Part shown: positions 1 to 8,053 of the stretch, in pieces
Numbering within the stretch: position 1 is the stretch's first letter
Layout: each line of letters opens with the position of its first letter
Origin: Acidimicrobiales bacterium
GTDB lineage: Bacteria; Actinomycetota; Acidimicrobiia; Acidimicrobiales; CAIXPF01
Length of the DNA: 48,033 nucleotides
Assembly (NCBI GenBank): GCA_020846295.1
Contig: JADLEF010000283.1
Coordinates: forward strand, 1-48,033
Reading direction: 5' to 3'
The notes under the pieces: generated by a model
Database searches by the model: none
Told to the model about the DNA's origin: nothing
Seen by the model: the letters and a program-made list of their open reading frames with translations, nothing else
Made by a program: the position numbers and the translations under genes

Positions 1-1349
1 CCGGTGGGTTGCGGGCCGTCCGATCCGGTGGGGGGTTCGGTCCCGGCGTTCACCCCGGGGGTGGCCTCGGATCGCTCATCGGTTTCTGCGCCACCGGTCG
101 CTGCGGCACCGGTTGATGCATGCTCGATGCCGGTCGCGGGCTCGGCGGCGTCGTCGGGTCCACCGGTCGGCGTCGCCGGGCGGGTGGCGCCAGGGCGTTC
201 GAACACCGACGGGATGGGCTCCGGCAGGTCGGGTACCGCGCTGAGCCGGGGGGCAAGCGGCTCGCGGGCGGCCGGGGTGCCGGCATCGGGGACCCCGGGA
301 AACACCGGTGGCGATCCCGAGGGGCGGCCGACCCCCGGGGTGCCGATGATCGGCAGGGTCGGCGCGCCGCCCTGCGGGCCGCCGGGTGCGGCTCCGGTCG
401 TCGGTCCGGTGGGCGCCGGGGTCTGGGTCGGGGTCGGGGTCGGGGTCGGGCCGGGGGTGCGGCCGGCATCCTCGGCCGGTCCTGCGGTCCGGGCCGCGCC
501 GCTCGGTGCGGGCTGCATCGGCGGGCGGGTCGCTTCGACGGCGGGGGTGGACGGGGCGGCGGACGGTGCGATCGGCGTGCCCGGCTGTTCGCGGAGGTCG
601 AACTCGTCGTCTCGTTCGGGACGGCCGCCGATGTAATCCGCGGTGGCCACGAACTGCACGCCGAGCGATTCGTCGCTGATCGGACCGAGCACCGGGAGGA
701 TCGTGCCGAGGAAGCGGATCAAGCCCAGGGCGGCGAACACGGAGAGCACCCGCAACGGCCACGGGCCGCCGGCGACGCCGAGCACCACGCCGACGATGCC
801 GATGGCGCCGTCGGGCAGGGCCCAGCGCACGAAGGCCCTGGCGATGCCCGGCGAGCGACGGGCCCGATCGGCGAGGCGGATGCCGGCGATCAACTTGCCC
901 GGGGTCCAGCCGGTGACGCCCTGCAGGACGACGAACACGACGATCACGTAGATCAGGCTCACCAGGTACGTGGGGGCCTCGGGCGGATCGGCGATGTAGA
1001 CGGTGTCGAACACCTGGTAGGTGGCGTGACCGCTGTCGATCACCCGGTCGTCGAGCATCGTGTACTCGATGATGACGTTGCCGGCGTCGTCGACGCGGTC
1101 GGTCTGGGCGGCCACGTTGCAGTTGGGCGCCGGCGCCGGATCGCATGCGTCCGGCTTCGTCGAGAGCACATCGGAGCCGCTGATCCACAGTCCGGCGAAC
1201 AGCACCGCCACCGGGACGAGGTCGATCAGTCGGGCGATGATGCGCCGGATCCACAGTTCGGTGCTGGAAATGCCCTCGGGGCCGCTGAACCGGACGGCGG
1301 ACCCCGCACCGGCAGCGCGCGTGGGTTCTTGGCGCGCGGAGGTCGTCAC
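1..1349 (-). CDS. RDD family membrane protein with long Pro/Thr-rich tail (3' end outside window)
   Basis: The protein opens from a GTG at 1349 (V-T-T-S-A-R-Q-E-P) and stays open to the left edge, so its C-terminus is missing. Residues about 30-200 form an RDD domain: the signature R-I-I-A-R-L-I-D-L, a hydrophobic first helix, a periplasmic-looking insert with two cysteines (CDPAPAPNC), a second helix, then GWTPGKLIAGIRL, which matches the conserved G-x-T-x-G-K of the family. After about residue 240 it becomes a low-complexity Pro/Thr/Ala/Gly tail with a PTPTPTPT stretch, probably exposed or disordered. RDD proteins are membrane proteins of mostly unknown function, sometimes linked to ion transport. 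A second RDD gene lies directly upstream on the same strand, 88 nt away, so the two may be co-transcribed. The domain call is firm; the function is unknown. Confidence 0.75.
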   Translation of the reverse strand, partial: MTTSARQEPTRAAGAGSAVRFSGPEGISSTELWIRRIIARLIDLVPVAVLFAGLWISGSDVLSTKPDACDPAPAPNCNVAAQTDRVDDAGNVIIEYTMLDDRVIDSGHATYQVFDTVYIADPPEAPTYLVSLIYVIVVFVVLQGVTGWTPGKLIAGIRLADRARRSPGIARAFVRWALPDGAIGIVGVVLGVAGGPWPLRVLSVFAALGLIRFLGTILPVLGPISDESLGVQFVATADYIGGRPERDDEFDLREQPGTPIAPSAAPSTPAVEATRPPMQPAPSGAARTAGPAEDAGRTPGPTPTPTPTQTPAPTGPTTGAAPGGPQGGAPTLPIIGTPGVGRPSGSPPVFPGVPDAGTPAAREPLAPRLSAVPDLPEPIPSVFERPGATRPATPTGGPDDAAEPATGIEHASTGAAATGGAETDERSEATPGVNAGTEPPTGSDGPQPT

Positions 1350-1437
1350 CTGAACATTCTTAGTCGCCGGTCGGTGTCGATCGGCGCATACTCCGCCCCA
1401 TCAGGCGTCGTCAGCGGCTCGGCCCGTACCGGCCCGC

Positions 1438-2061
1438 TCAGTCCGGTTCGACCGGGATCCAGTCGCCGAAGGACTCGTCGTACTTCATCCAGCGCTTCTG
1501 GGACGGGTCCCACTGCACGTAGGCCTGCACCTTGCCGTCCCAGATCGGATCGAACTCCTGGCGCTCCTCGCCGCCTGCGCTGTAGCGCTCCGGCGCCGGG
1601 CCGGGAGCGGCGAGCGGGCGGCTCGGGGCGTCGTCGTCCTCCTCCAGCTTCGACACGACGAAGGTCCGGGTGATGGTGTCGCCGACGCGCTGGTGGGTGG
1701 GGGTGAACCAGATCAGCACCAGGCCCAGCGCGCCGAAGCAGGGAAGGCCGTCCACCACCCAGGCGCCGAGCCGGATCAACGCCTGGCCCGAACCCGGCGG
1801 GCGGCCCCGCTCGTTGACCAGCTTGAGCCCCATCATCGCCTTGCCGGGGGAGGAGCCCGTCTCGCCCTGCACGATGCCGTAGAGGGCGACCGCGACGAGC
1901 AGGGTGATCCCGGACGCCATGAACTGCGAGCCGGTGGCGCTGCGCAGCACGAGGCCGAGCATGGCGATCATCAGCCCGTCGATCACCACCGCGATGACGC
2001 GACGCTTGAGCACCGCCTGGCTGACCGTTGTCGCGTTCTTGACGAGTGAAGGGGTCTTCAT
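1438..2061 (-). CDS. RDD family membrane protein
   Basis: A 207-residue protein starting MKTPSLVKNATT. I chose the ATG at 2061 because GAAGG lies 6 nt upstream; a longer frame reaching 2325 would overlap glyS and has a low-complexity, non-membrane N-terminus. RDD features: R-R-V-I-A-V-V-I-D-G-L in helix 1 (about residues 20-45), a second helix with VALYGIVQ, then GSSPGKAMMGLKLVNERG, and a third hydrophobic helix (about 110-130). The C-terminal 70 residues are soluble, rich in Trp, Asp and Pro (WDGKVQAYVQWDPSQKRWMKYDE), resembling the short C-terminal motifs of actinobacterial DUF2510-like tails. It is divergent from glyS and upstream of a second RDD gene. Function unknown; membrane location inferred. 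Confidence 0.8.
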   Translation of the reverse strand: MKTPSLVKNATTVSQAVLKRRVIAVVIDGLMIAMLGLVLRSATGSQFMASGITLLVAVALYGIVQGETGSSPGKAMMGLKLVNERGRPPGSGQALIRLGAWVVDGLPCFGALGLVLIWFTPTHQRVGDTITRTFVVSKLEEDDDAPSRPLAAPGPAPERYSAGGEERQEFDPIWDGKVQAYVQWDPSQKRWMKYDESFGDWIPVEPD

Positions 2062-2132
2062 CTTCAACCTTCGGTGACCGTCGTAGCCCTCGGATTGCCG
2101 ATACCTGTTCTGGAGCCCATCGTTCGGAGGGA

Positions 2133-2138
2133 TATCCT
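2133..2138 (+). promoter_or_regulatory. -10 element for glyS, probable leaderless start
   Basis: The hexamer TATCCT ends 8 nt before the glyS ATG at 2147, placing the expected transcription start on or next to the A of the start codon. The nearest Shine-Dalgarno-like GGAGG (2126-2130) is 16 nt from the ATG, too far to act normally. Confidence 0.55.
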
Positions 2139-2146
2139 GCCCACCC

Positions 2147-3559
2147 ATGGCCAGCGACTCCCCTTCGACATCGGCCGGCGAGGCCGCCGACTTGAACCCG
2201 TCGACCGGCGCCGACGAGGGCGCGGGCGGCGCAGCGGAGGGGGAAGCGGCGGCCGACCCCGAGGTCATGGACAAGATCGTCAACCTGTGCAAGCGCCGCG
2301 GCTTCGTGTTCCAGTCGGCCGACATCTACGGCGGCTTCCGCAGCACCTACGACTACGGGCCCATCGGCGTGCTGATGCTGCGCAACGTCAAGGACGCGTG
2401 GTGGCGCACGATGGTGCAGTTGCGCACCGACGTGCTCGGCCTCGACGCCTCCATCCTGTCGCCCCCGCCGGTGTGGGAGGCGTCGGGTCACCTGGCGAAC
2501 TTCACCGACCCACTGGTCGACTGCACCAAGTGCAAGCAGCGGTTCCGTCAGGACCACCTCGTGGACCTGTCCGTGTGCCCGAACTGCGGTGCGCAGGACT
2601 CCTTCACCGAGGCCCGTCAGTTCAACCTGATGTTCAAGACCCACGCCGGTCCGGTGGAGGAGTCCGCTGCGGTGGCCTACCTGCGCCCGGAGACGGCCCA
2701 GGGCATGTTCATCAACTTCGCCAACGTGTTGAACACGAGTCGGCGCAAGCCGCCCTTCGGCATCGCGCAGGTCGGCAAGAGCTTCCGCAACGAGATCACG
2801 CCGGGCAACTTCGTGTTCCGCACCCGCGAGTTCGAGCAGATGGAGCTCGAGTTCTTCGTCCCGCCCGGCGAGGCCGGCCAGTGGTACGAGTACTGGTGCA
2901 ACGAGCGCTTCGACTGGTACGTGCGCCACGGCATCGCCCGCGAGAAGCTGCGCCTGCGCCCCCACGATGCGGACGAGCTCTCCCACTACTCGTCCGGGAC
3001 GGCGGACGTGGAGTTCCTCTTCCCGTGGGGCTGGGGTGAGCTCGAGGGCATCGCCAACCGCGGTGACTACGACCTGACCCAGCACGCCGAGCACTCCGGT
3101 GCGGACCTGACCTTCTACGACCAGGAGAGCAAGACCCGCTACATCCCCCACGTGATCGAGCCGGCGGCCGGCGCGACCCGCTCGATGATGGCGTTCCTCA
3201 TCGCCGCCTATGACGAGGAGGAGGTGAAGGGAGAGACCCGCACCGTGCTGCACCTGCACCACCGAATCGCTCCCTACAAGCTGGCCGTGCTGCCGCTGTC
3301 GAAGAAGCAGCCGCTCATCGAGCTGGCCCGCGACGTCCTCGGCATGGTGCAGCCCAACTGGATGACGGACTACGACGAGACGCAGGCCATCGGCAAGCGC
3401 TACCGGCGCCAGGACGAGATCGGCACGCCGTACTGCGTGACGATCGACTTCGACTCGATCGAGGACCGCGCCGTGACCGTGCGCGAGCGCGACTCGATGG
3501 CGCAGGACCGCGTCTCGATCGACCGGCTGGTGGGGTACCTCGCCGAGCGCCTCGCCTGA
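2147..3559 (+). CDS. glyS: Glycyl-tRNA synthetase (dimeric class II type)
   Basis: Charges tRNA-Gly with glycine using ATP in the cytoplasm. The 470-residue product is the alpha2-type GlyRS of Actinobacteria, Firmicutes and eukaryotes, not the alpha/beta tetramer. Visible: the family opening MDKIVNLCKRRGFVFQSADIYGG (split by an Ala/Glu-rich extension of about 40 residues), class II motif 1 around YDYGPIGVLMLRNVKDAWW, a zinc-binding pair C126-x2-C129 and C144-x2-C147, motif 2 in GKSFRNEITPGNFVFRTREFE, and the C-terminal anticodon-binding domain (LAVLPLSKKQPLIELARDV). An internal ATG at 2267 would give the shorter start common in the family, but the -10 hexamer right before 2147 favours the long form. 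It is divergent from the RDD gene. Confidence 0.95.
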   Translation: MASDSPSTSAGEAADLNPSTGADEGAGGAAEGEAAADPEVMDKIVNLCKRRGFVFQSADIYGGFRSTYDYGPIGVLMLRNVKDAWWRTMVQLRTDVLGLDASILSPPPVWEASGHLANFTDPLVDCTKCKQRFRQDHLVDLSVCPNCGAQDSFTEARQFNLMFKTHAGPVEESAAVAYLRPETAQGMFINFANVLNTSRRKPPFGIAQVGKSFRNEITPGNFVFRTREFEQMELEFFVPPGEAGQWYEYWCNERFDWYVRHGIAREKLRLRPHDADELSHYSSGTADVEFLFPWGWGELEGIANRGDYDLTQHAEHSGADLTFYDQESKTRYIPHVIEPAAGATRSMMAFLIAAYDEEEVKGETRTVLHLHHRIAPYKLAVLPLSKKQPLIELARDVLGMVQPNWMTDYDETQAIGKRYRRQDEIGTPYCVTIDFDSIEDRAVTVRERDSMAQDRVSIDRLVGYLAERLA

Positions 3560-3588
3560 CGCCGGCCGGACGCTCCGGATCCAGCTGC

Positions 3589-3717
3589 TAGCATGCACCC
3601 CTGGCTCGACGCGCGCGTCGGGCGTCCGCTCCTGGACGCGTCCTTGACCCCACTGGGGTCGACGGTTCAAGGGGCTGGGTCAGATACCCGAACCTGATGA
3701 AGGATCAAGGAACACAG
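3589..3717 (+). promoter_or_regulatory. rpsO promoter and structured 5' leader
   Basis: A TAGCAT hexamer at 3589-3594 is a likely -10, giving a leader of about 115 nt before rpsO. The leader holds two clean hairpins: GCGTCC (3622-3627) with GGACGC (3634-3639), and GACCCC (3646-3651) with GGGGTC (3655-3660) around the loop ACT. A longer alternative pairing, CCTTGA (3642-3647) with TCAAGG (3667-3672), overlaps the second. Ribosomal protein S15 is known to repress its own mRNA through leader structures in several bacteria, so this is a candidate S15-binding leader. The role is inferred; only the structures are seen. Confidence 0.45.
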
Positions 3718-3975
3718 ATGGCCGAAAAAGCCGACATCATCGCCGAGCATCGCAAGCACGACTCCGACACCGGTTCGCCGGAAGTGCAGATCGCACTGCT
3801 GTCGGATCGGATCAGCTACCTCACCGAGCACCTGAAGGTCCACAAGAAGGACCATCACAGCCGCCGGGGTCTGCTCATGCTGGTCGGCCGTCGGCGTCGT
3901 CTGCTCGACTACGTCCGCAAGAACGACGTCGAGCGATACCGGGCGATCATCGCCAAACTCGGGTTGCGTCGCTGA
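3718..3975 (+). CDS. rpsO: 30S ribosomal protein S15
   Basis: An 85-residue S15 (usual length 88-89), binding 16S rRNA helix h22 early in 30S assembly. The start [28 protein letters not shown] is chosen because AAGGA sits about 8 nt before the ATG at 3718; an in-frame ATG 21 nt upstream has no such site. The conserved stretch [52 protein letters not shown] covers the rRNA-binding helices. It is followed by pnp after a 262 nt gap, the classic rpsO-pnp pair. The structured leader upstream suggests autogenous control. Confidence 0.97.
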   Translation: MAEKADIIAEHRKHDSDTGSPEVQIALLSDRISYLTEHLKVHKKDHHSRRGLLMLVGRRRRLLDYVRKNDVERYRAIIAKLGLRR

Positions 3976-3983
3976 CCCGCCCC

Positions 3984-4007
3984 ACGAGCGGCCTCCGGGC
4001 CGCTCGT
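3984..4007 (+). terminator. Strong hairpin after rpsO
   Basis: ACGAGCGGCC (3984-3993) pairs perfectly with GGCCGCTCGT (3998-4007) around the tetraloop TCCG, a 10 bp stem 8 nt after the rpsO stop. No U-tract follows, so it may be a terminator, an attenuator before pnp, or a processing site. Confidence 0.5.
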
Positions 4008-4082
4008 CTGCATATCCGACCCTCGTTCGGAACGTGACTGCAAACCGTGCTGCTCGCCACTGAGCAGCGACAACACAACTGA

Positions 4083-4194
4083 GAGCCGATGGTCTGTCCG
4101 GGCGGAGTCCGGACAGGAACTGCCAGCTGCCAGCTCCCACCACCCGAACCGGCGTCGGGTCGTGCGATCTGGGAACTGGTGGGTGCCTCGGCTC
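4083..4194 (+). ncRNA. Candidate Actino-pnp leader RNA motif
   Basis: The pnp leader folds into a closed structure. A long-range pairing, GAGCCGA (4083-4089) with TCGGCTC (4188-4194), encloses a hairpin CTGTCCGG (4094-4101) with CCGGACAG (4109-4116), and a stem CCCACCA (4136-4142) with TGGTGGG (4177-4183) that holds a small hairpin ACCCGA (4142-4147) with TCGGGT (4155-4160). Conserved RNA structures upstream of pnp, called Actino-pnp, are known in Actinobacteria and are presumed to regulate the exonuclease. Location and architecture agree, but I could not compare with the covariance model. Confidence 0.6.
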
Positions 4195-4237
4195 CTCGTT
4201 CGGGCCATTCGAGGCCCGGAAAGGAACACCGAACAAG

Positions 4238-6658
4238 ATGGCAGAACCCATCAGCGTCAGCGCGCCGGTCACCGGCGACTCCGAGAAGGTCTTCACCCTG
4301 GAGACGGGCAAGCTCGCCCGTCAGGCCGACGGCGCCGTCATCGGCCGCATCGGGGGCACCTATGTCCTCGTCGCCGCCACTGCGGCCAAGACGGTTCGGG
4401 AGGGCATCGATTTCTTCCCGCTCACCGTCGACGTGGAGGAGCGGCTGTACGCCGCCGGCAAGATCCCCGGCAGCTTCTTCCGCCGTGAGGGCCGCGCTCC
4501 CGACAGCGCCATCCTGACCTGCCGGCTCACCGACCGACCGTTGCGGCCCAACTTCCCCGACGGGTTCCGCAACGAGGTGCACATCGTCGCCACCGTCATG
4601 GGCGCCGACAAGGTGAACCCGCACGACGTGCTCATCATCAACTGCGCGTCCGCCGCGCTGCTGATGTCGGGCATCCCGTTCCTGTCGGCCATCGGCGCGG
4701 TGCGCCTGGCCTACACCGCTGACGGTCAGTGGCTCGCCCACCCGAGCTACCAGGAGGGCGACGAGTCCTCCTTCGAGGTCGTGGTGGCCGGGCGCGAGCT
4801 CGACAACGGCGACGTCGCGATCATGATGGTCGAGGCCGGCGGCACCACCTCCACCTGGGACAACGTCGAGGGCGGCGGTCCGAAGGTCACCGAGGAGGCG
4901 CTCGCCGAGGGCCTCGAGGCGGCCAAGGTCCACATCAAGGACATGATCAAGCTCCAGCTCGACCTCGTCGCCGCCGCCGGTGGCCCGAAGCCGACGATGG
5001 CCTACAACGAGCAGCTCGACTACTCGCCGGAGATCTTCGCTGCGGTGGAGGCGGCCGGTGCCGCCAAGCTGCAGCCGGTCATCCAGATCGCCAAGAAGGC
5101 GGAGCGCGACAGCGCCGAGTCCGAGGTCCGAGCCTCCATCGTCGCCGAGGTGCTGCCGCAGTTCGCCGGCACGCCCGACGCCGAGAAGCAGATCAAGGCG
5201 GCCACCCGCAGCCTGGTCAAGAAGCTGGTCCGCAGTCGGATCGTCAACGAGGGCACCCGCATCGACGGGCGCGGCCCCCGGGATCTTCGACCGCTCGCCG
5301 CCCAGGTCGCGGTGCTGCCCACCGTGCACGGTTCAGGGTTCTTCGAGCGCGGCGAGACCCACGTGGTCAACATCACCACGCTCGGTGTGGCGCGCATGGA
5401 TCAGATGATCGATGGCATCGACACCACCGAGCGCAAGCGCTACATGCACCACTACAACATGCCGCCGTTCTCCACCGGCGAGACCGGCTTCATGCGAGGC
5501 CCCAAGCGTCGCGAGATCGGTCACGGCCTGCTCGCCGAGCGGGCGCTGCTGCCGGTGATCCCCAAGATCGACGAGTTCCCCTACACGCTGCGCCTCGTGT
5601 CCGAGGTGCTGTCCTCCAACGGCTCCACGTCGATGGCGTCGGTGTGCGGCTCGACCCTTTCGCTGATGGACGCCGGTGTGCCGATCAAGGCCCCGGTGGC
5701 CGGCATCGCCATGGGCCTGGTGTACGCCGACGGCAAGTACACGACGCTGACCGACATCCTCGGTGCCGAGGATGCCTACGGCGACATGGACTTCAAGGTC
5801 GCCGGCACGGCCGAGTTCGTGACCGCGCTGCAGTTGGACACCAAGATCGACGGCATCCCGGCCGATGTGCTGGCCGCCGCGTTGGCCCAGGCGAAGGAAG
5901 CCCGCCTGCAGATCCTCGAGGTCATGCAGGGCGCCATCGCCCAGCCGCGCGCCGAGGTCGGCGCCACCTCGCCGAAGATCATCAGCTTCACCATCCCGAT
6001 GGACAAGATCGGCGAGGTGATCGGGCCGAAGGGCAAGGTCATCAACTCGATCCAGTCCGAGACCGGTGCCGGGCTCACCGTCGACGACGACGGGTTCGAA
6101 GGCACCGTCACCATCTCGGCGGTGGACATCGGTTCGCTGCGCGAGGCCGAGCGGCAGGTGCGGCTCATCCTCGAACCGCCGACCGCCGAGGTCGGCGCCA
6201 CCTACCCGGGCCGGGTGGTGAACATCACCAAGTTCGGTGCGTTCGTCAACATCCTCCCCGGTCGTGACGGGCTCGTGCACATCTCCAAGTTGGGCGGCGG
6301 GCGCCGCATCAACAACGTGGAGGACGTGCTCACCCTCGGCGAGGAGCTCGAGGTCGTGGTCGAGGACATCGACCCCAACGGCAAGATCTCGCTCCGGCCG
6401 ACCAACGTGCCCGAGCGGGCGGAGGGTGCCGGCGACGGCGGCTCGCCTGCGGCCGGCGACAGCGAGGACGGCAGCCGCGAGTACGTGTCGTTCGAGGATT
6501 CCTTCGAGAGCGAGCTGCGCGAGGAGTTCGGTGACCTCGGCCCCGCCCCCGTCGGCGGCGCGCCGGGTGGGGATCGCGAACGCTCCGACCGCGGTGGCCG
6601 CAGCGGCGGCGGCGATCGGGGCGACCGTGGTCGCCGGCCCCGTCGCCGCACTCGTTGA
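4238..6658 (+). CDS. pnp: Polyribonucleotide nucleotidyltransferase (PNPase)
   Basis: Phosphorolytic 3'-5' exoribonuclease of RNA decay, also able to add tails; a trimer in the cytoplasm. The 806 residues show two RNase PH-like domains (about 10-235 and 340-555) joined by an all-alpha linker, then a KH domain (SFTIPMDKIGEVIGPKGKVINSI, GPKGK being the GxxG loop) and an S1 domain (VGATYPGRVVNITKFGAFVNILPGRDGLVHIS). FFERGETHV and GSTSMASVCGSTLSLMDAG mark the second catalytic core. The C-terminus extends into an acidic stretch and then an Arg/Gly-rich tail (GGDRERSDRGGRSGGGDRGD), a feature of actinobacterial PNPases that probably binds RNA. Start: ATG 4238, with AAGGA 12 nt upstream. Followed by a 13 bp hairpin. 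Confidence 0.97.
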   Translation: MAEPISVSAPVTGDSEKVFTLETGKLARQADGAVIGRIGGTYVLVAATAAKTVREGIDFFPLTVDVEERLYAAGKIPGSFFRREGRAPDSAILTCRLTDRPLRPNFPDGFRNEVHIVATVMGADKVNPHDVLIINCASAALLMSGIPFLSAIGAVRLAYTADGQWLAHPSYQEGDESSFEVVVAGRELDNGDVAIMMVEAGGTTSTWDNVEGGGPKVTEEALAEGLEAAKVHIKDMIKLQLDLVAAAGGPKPTMAYNEQLDYSPEIFAAVEAAGAAKLQPVIQIAKKAERDSAESEVRASIVAEVLPQFAGTPDAEKQIKAATRSLVKKLVRSRIVNEGTRIDGRGPRDLRPLAAQVAVLPTVHGSGFFERGETHVVNITTLGVARMDQMIDGIDTTERKRYMHHYNMPPFSTGETGFMRGPKRREIGHGLLAERALLPVIPKIDEFPYTLRLVSEVLSSNGSTSMASVCGSTLSLMDAGVPIKAPVAGIAMGLVYADGKYTTLTDILGAEDAYGDMDFKVAGTAEFVTALQLDTKIDGIPADVLAAALAQAKEARLQILEVMQGAIAQPRAEVGATSPKIISFTIPMDKIGEVIGPKGKVINSIQSETGAGLTVDDDGFEGTVTISAVDIGSLREAERQVRLILEPPTAEVGATYPGRVVNITKFGAFVNILPGRDGLVHISKLGGGRRINNVEDVLTLGEELEVVVEDIDPNGKISLRPTNVPERAEGAGDGGSPAAGDSEDGSREYVSFEDSFESELREEFGDLGPAPVGGAPGGDRERSDRGGRSGGGDRGDRGRRPRRRTR

Positions 6659-7977
6659 GCACTGCTGATGGGGCCGCCCGCCGCCGCAAGGCCGGCGGGC
6701 GGCCCTTCGCCGTCTCGGGGGCGGACCCCCGCGCCGCCGAACGGGAGCCGGCCTGGCAGCGCACCGTGCTGCCCAACGGGGTCCGCGTCGTGTCGGAACC
6801 GGTCGCCGGCGCCCGATCGCTGTCGGTCGGGGTGTGGGTCGGCCTCGGCTCGCGCGACGAACCGGAGGAGCTCGCCGGGCTCTGCCACGTGCTCGAGCAC
6901 CTCATCTTCAAGGGCACCGCGGATCGCGACGCCCGGGCCCTGTCGCTCGCCTTCGACGCCGTCGGCGGGGAGATGAACGCCTACACCGCCAAGGAGCGCA
7001 CCGCCTACTACAGCCGGGTGCCGGCCGGGGCGGACGAGATCGGCATCGACCTGCTGCTCGAGGCGGTCACCGAGGCCGCGCTGCGAGCCGAGGACCTCGA
7101 CGGCGAGCGCGACGTCATCCTCGAGGAGCTCGCCGGGGCGGAGGACGATCCGATGGATTGGGCCGACACCAAGCTCTACGAGGTGCTCTTCGCCGGTCAT
7201 CCGCTCGGCCGTGAGGTGATCGGTACGGCGGAGACCGTCTCCGCCATCGGGCGCGACGACGTTGCCGGCTTCGTGGCCGACCACCACCGGGGAAGCAACG
7301 TCGTGGTCACCGCGGCGGGCGTGGTCGAGCACGAGCGGCTGGTCGACGCCGTTGGCCGCCGCTTCGGTGAGCTGACCGAGGGCCGCGCCCCGCTCCGGGA
7401 CCGGCCGGGCGGAGGCGGGACCGGCCGGGTGCACATCCGCCGTCGGACCGAGCAGACCCAGCTCACCATGGGCTGGCGTTGCGGCGGGTTGCACAGTCCC
7501 GACCGGTATGCCCTGACCGTCCTCGAGCACGTGCTCGGCGACGGCCCGGCCAGTCGGCTGTTCTACGAGGTGCGCGAGCAGCGTTCGTTGGCGTACTCGG
7601 TCGGCTCTTCGCTGTCGCTGTACAGCGATGTCGGCACGTTGGTGGTGTCGACCGCGGTGGCCCCTGACCGCGCCGTCGAGACCCGTCGGGTCATCGAGGG
7701 CGAGATCGCCCGGGTCGTCACCGACGGGATCACCGGCGAGGAGTTGGCCGCCGCGCAGGGGTACGTGATCGGCTCGACGCTGCTCGGGCTGGAAGAGGCG
7801 TCGACGTGCATGGCCCGCCTCGGATACCTCGAGCTCACCTACGGCGCCATCACGCCGATCGAGACCTACCTCGACAAGATCCGTGCCGTGACCCTGGCTG
7901 ATGTCCAGCGGGTCGCCGCCGCCACCTTCTCGGTGCCCCCGGCCCAGGCCACCGTCGGCCCACGATCGGTGCGGTGA
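6655..7977 (+). CDS. M16 family zinc metallopeptidase (PepR/YmxG-like)
   Basis: A 440-residue insulinase-type peptidase. The inverted zinc motif HxxEH is HVLEH (residues 78-82 from the TTG), followed by LIFKGT and the distal glutamate in the DVILEELAGAEDDP region about 75 residues later, so the active site looks intact. GGEMNAYTAKERTAYYSRV and the C-terminal RLFYEVREQRSLAYSVGSSLSLYSD match the family. The gene regularly follows pnp in Actinobacteria and Firmicutes; its substrates there are unknown. Start is uncertain: TTG at 6655 overlaps the pnp stop (TTGA), but the next 50 nt form a terminator-like hairpin. The next in-frame GTG (6766) falls only two codons before the conserved LPNG, which would leave almost no N-terminus. 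Confidence 0.88.
   Translation: MSTADGAARRRKAGGRPFAVSGADPRAAEREPAWQRTVLPNGVRVVSEPVAGARSLSVGVWVGLGSRDEPEELAGLCHVLEHLIFKGTADRDARALSLAFDAVGGEMNAYTAKERTAYYSRVPAGADEIGIDLLLEAVTEAALRAEDLDGERDVILEELAGAEDDPMDWADTKLYEVLFAGHPLGREVIGTAETVSAIGRDDVAGFVADHHRGSNVVVTAAGVVEHERLVDAVGRRFGELTEGRAPLRDRPGGGGTGRVHIRRRTEQTQLTMGWRCGGLHSPDRYALTVLEHVLGDGPASRLFYEVREQRSLAYSVGSSLSLYSDVGTLVVSTAVAPDRAVETRRVIEGEIARVVTDGITGEELAAAQGYVIGSTLLGLEEASTCMARLGYLELTYGAITPIETYLDKIRAVTLADVQRVAAATFSVPPAQATVGPRSVR
6671..6705 (+). terminator. Long GC-rich hairpin just after pnp
   Basis: A 13 nt arm (6671-6683, GGGCCGCCCGCCG) pairs perfectly with 6693-6705 around the 9 nt loop 6684-6692 and is followed by CTTCG. It lies 12 nt after the pnp stop, where an intrinsic terminator would be, yet falls inside the reading frame of the next gene if that gene starts at the TTG at 6655. 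Confidence 0.6.
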
Positions 7978-8040
7978 GCCCCGGCCGCCCCGCGGGGTTC
8001 TCGCCCGACGGGACGGGACCGGCACCTCGACGGCGGGTCC

Positions 8041-8046
8041 TAAGGT
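8041..8046 (+). promoter_or_regulatory. -10 element for dapB, probable leaderless start
   Basis: TAAGGT ends 7 nt before the dapB ATG at 8054, and no Shine-Dalgarno sequence lies in between. Confidence 0.5.
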
Positions 8047-8053
8047 GGCGCGC

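Noticed and set aside
1346-3670. A 774-residue minus-strand frame opposite glyS
   Set aside because: Low-complexity composition, overlap with glyS and the second RDD gene, and no family features; it is an antisense shadow.
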